Below the pieces are notes generated by a model. The model was not told the DNA's origin and did not search any database. It saw only the letters and a list, made by a program, of their open reading frames with translations. From NCBI GenBank assembly GCA_003154135.1, contig PMCN01000088.1, positions 5,490 to 11,081 of the forward strand: 5,592 bases of DNA, given 5' to 3'. The position numbers and the translations under genes are program-made. Each line of letters starts with the position of its first letter. Position 1 is the stretch's first letter. Origin of the DNA: Acidimicrobiaceae bacterium (GTDB lineage Bacteria > Actinomycetota > Acidimicrobiia > Acidimicrobiales > Ilumatobacteraceae). Shown in pieces: positions 4,822-5,592 of the stretch.

Positions 4822-5592
4822 ATGGATGCTGCCGTGACCCGTCTTCCCAGAACCCTGCTGCGCGTGCTGGCGCTGCTCGTCCTCGCTGCGCTGCTGCTCG
4901 GCGTGCCGATCGCGGTGTTCGTCACCGTCGGAGTGCCGTTCCCCTCTCTGCACGCGCTGCGTGATGCGTGGCGCGGACGTCGTCTTGCCGACGACGTCGT
5001 GCTGCGCCTCGGTGCCTCGGTGTTCGCGCTTCTGTGGCTCTGGTTCGCAGTGACGGCGGTGACTGAGGCGGCAGCGGCCTGGCGTGTGCGCTCGGCCGCC
5101 GTTCCACGGCAATCGCTCGCACCACTGCCGTCCGGCCCGACCGGATGGGTGAAGGGGCTGGTGCGTGTGGTGGTGCTCGGCGTCATCACGGCGTCGGCCT
5201 CGATGTCGGCGCTCGCTGCGGTGGCGAGCTCGGCGTCGGCCCAACGTGCACCGGCGACCCGAACCGTGGCGACCCGAACCGTGGCGGCCGTACCGCCTGC
5301 CACGGCGCGGCCGATCGATCGCATCGTCGAGACGCCGCTGGGGCTCGGCCACCAGGTGGTTGCCGGTGATTCGTACTGGCGCATCGCCGACGAGCACCTG
5401 CGCGTGTCGTTGATGCGCGACCCCACCGGCGCCGAGGTGTCGTCGTACACGCACGCGCTGGTCGACTTCAACGACACCAGGTTGGGCCATCGCGACCCCA
5501 CGCTCATCGTGCCCGGCGAGATCGTCGTGCTCACTCCGCCGAACCCATCTCCGGCGACGAACCGGGCGGTCGTGCAGCCGGTCGTGCAGCCG
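4822..5592 (+). CDS. Membrane-anchored LysM-like protein (3' end outside the window)
   Basis: A frame without a stop runs from ATG 4822 to the window edge, 257 residues so far. Three hydrophobic segments are visible at about 12-34, 62-80 and 110-135. An Ala/Thr/Pro-rich linker (137-165) follows, then a LysM-like module at about 176-238: HQVVAGDSYWRIADEHL, a central Asn (217) and the closing LIVPGEIVVLTPP. These correspond to the family's V-x-x-GDSLW-x-IA and P-G-x-x-L/I motifs, so it should bind peptidoglycan. The region after it is Pro-rich with repeats. Actinobacterial Tad loci often carry a large protein with this N-terminal architecture that ends in an OmpR/BTAD-type regulatory domain; that part would lie beyond the window and is not seen. 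The start is uncertain: ATG 4822 lacks a clear ribosome binding site, and GTG 4834 is an alternative. Its place 13 bases after the TadG-like gene suggests the same operon. Confidence 0.85.
   Translation, partial: MDAAVTRLPRTLLRVLALLVLAALLLGVPIAVFVTVGVPFPSLHALRDAWRGRRLADDVVLRLGASVFALLWLWFAVTAVTEAAAAWRVRSAAVPRQSLAPLPSGPTGWVKGLVRVVVLGVITASASMSALAAVASSASAQRAPATRTVATRTVAAVPPATARPIDRIVETPLGLGHQVVAGDSYWRIADEHLRVSLMRDPTGAEVSSYTHALVDFNDTRLGHRDPTLIVPGEIVVLTPPNPSPATNRAVVQPVVQP
4976..4998 (+). repeat. Perfect 9-bp inverted repeat inside the LysM-like gene
   Basis: GACGTCGTC (4976-4984) and GACGACGTC (4990-4998) are exact reverse complements with a 5-base spacer TTGCC. The arms coincide with Arg-Arg and Asp-Asp-Val codons, so codon preference may explain them. 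A stable RNA hairpin is nevertheless expected here, early in the message. Confidence 0.5.
5254..5283 (+). repeat. Tandem 15-bp direct repeat (two copies)
   Basis: GCGACCCGAACCGTG occurs twice back to back (5254-5268 and 5269-5283) and encodes ATRTV twice in the linker between the last membrane segment and the LysM-like module. The copies are identical at the base level, which points to a recent in-frame duplication in a flexible linker. Confidence 0.9.
5569..5592 (+). repeat. Tandem 12-bp direct repeat at the window edge
   Basis: GTCGTGCAGCCG is present twice in tandem (5569-5580, 5581-5592) and encodes VVQP twice. The array reaches the end of the window, so further copies may follow in the Pro-rich linker after the LysM-like module. 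Confidence 0.85.

Noticed and set aside
2505..5534. A 1009-codon open frame on the - strand opposite the TadC-to-LysM genes
   Set aside because: Long antisense frames are common in G+C-rich coding DNA because stop codons are rare. The product is low-complexity (Arg, Ala, Ser, Thr, His) with no recognisable domain, and it runs across six well-supported + strand genes.

Overview
The window is strongly G+C-rich (about 70% by eye) with codons that mostly end in G or C. It is packed with overlapping genes on the + strand and codes for one Tad-type (tight adherence, Flp-like) pilus export and assembly locus. The gene order matches the conserved actinobacterial locus known from Mycobacterium tuberculosis (Rv3660c to Rv3654c): TadZ/Ssd, TadA ATPase, TadB, TadC, small Flp-position protein, TadE-like, TadE/F-like, TadG-like. 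There is no secretin or outer-membrane component. The window therefore suggests a high-G+C actinobacterium; a lineage outside the well-studied Streptomyces and Mycobacterium groups is possible but cannot be proved from the sequence alone.

Layout: bases 3-197 are the C-terminal tail of an upstream gene, probably a TadZ/CpaE-like (MinD-family) localisation protein. Bases 194-1543 encode a CpaF/TadA secretion ATPase. Bases 1540-2418 and 2415-3311 encode the two GspF-type inner-membrane platform proteins, TadB-like and TadC-like. After a 61-base gap, the largest in the window, a good ribosome binding site leads into a 77-residue single-span protein at the Flp pilin position (3373-3606). Next come two TadE-like pseudopilins (3609-3992 and 3994-4413) and a short TadG-N-like protein (4410-4808). 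The last gene, 4822 to the window edge, has three predicted membrane segments followed by a LysM-like peptidoglycan-binding module. It continues beyond the window.

How they work together (family knowledge plus inference): the ATPase powers the TadB/TadC platform, which extrudes or assembles small pilin-like subunits anchored by a single N-terminal helix; the LysM protein may tie the machine to the cell wall. Four junctions are ATGA stop/start overlaps and two more are separated by 1-2 bases, so the locus reads as one translationally coupled operon. No promoter, terminator, RNA gene, mobile element or CRISPR array was seen.

The most noteworthy point is that none of the four pilin-like proteins has the usual glutamate at +5 after the Gly processing site, although three of them keep the RDRG context. 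No prepilin peptidase lies in the window. This may be a divergent Tad system with altered subunit processing or packing.
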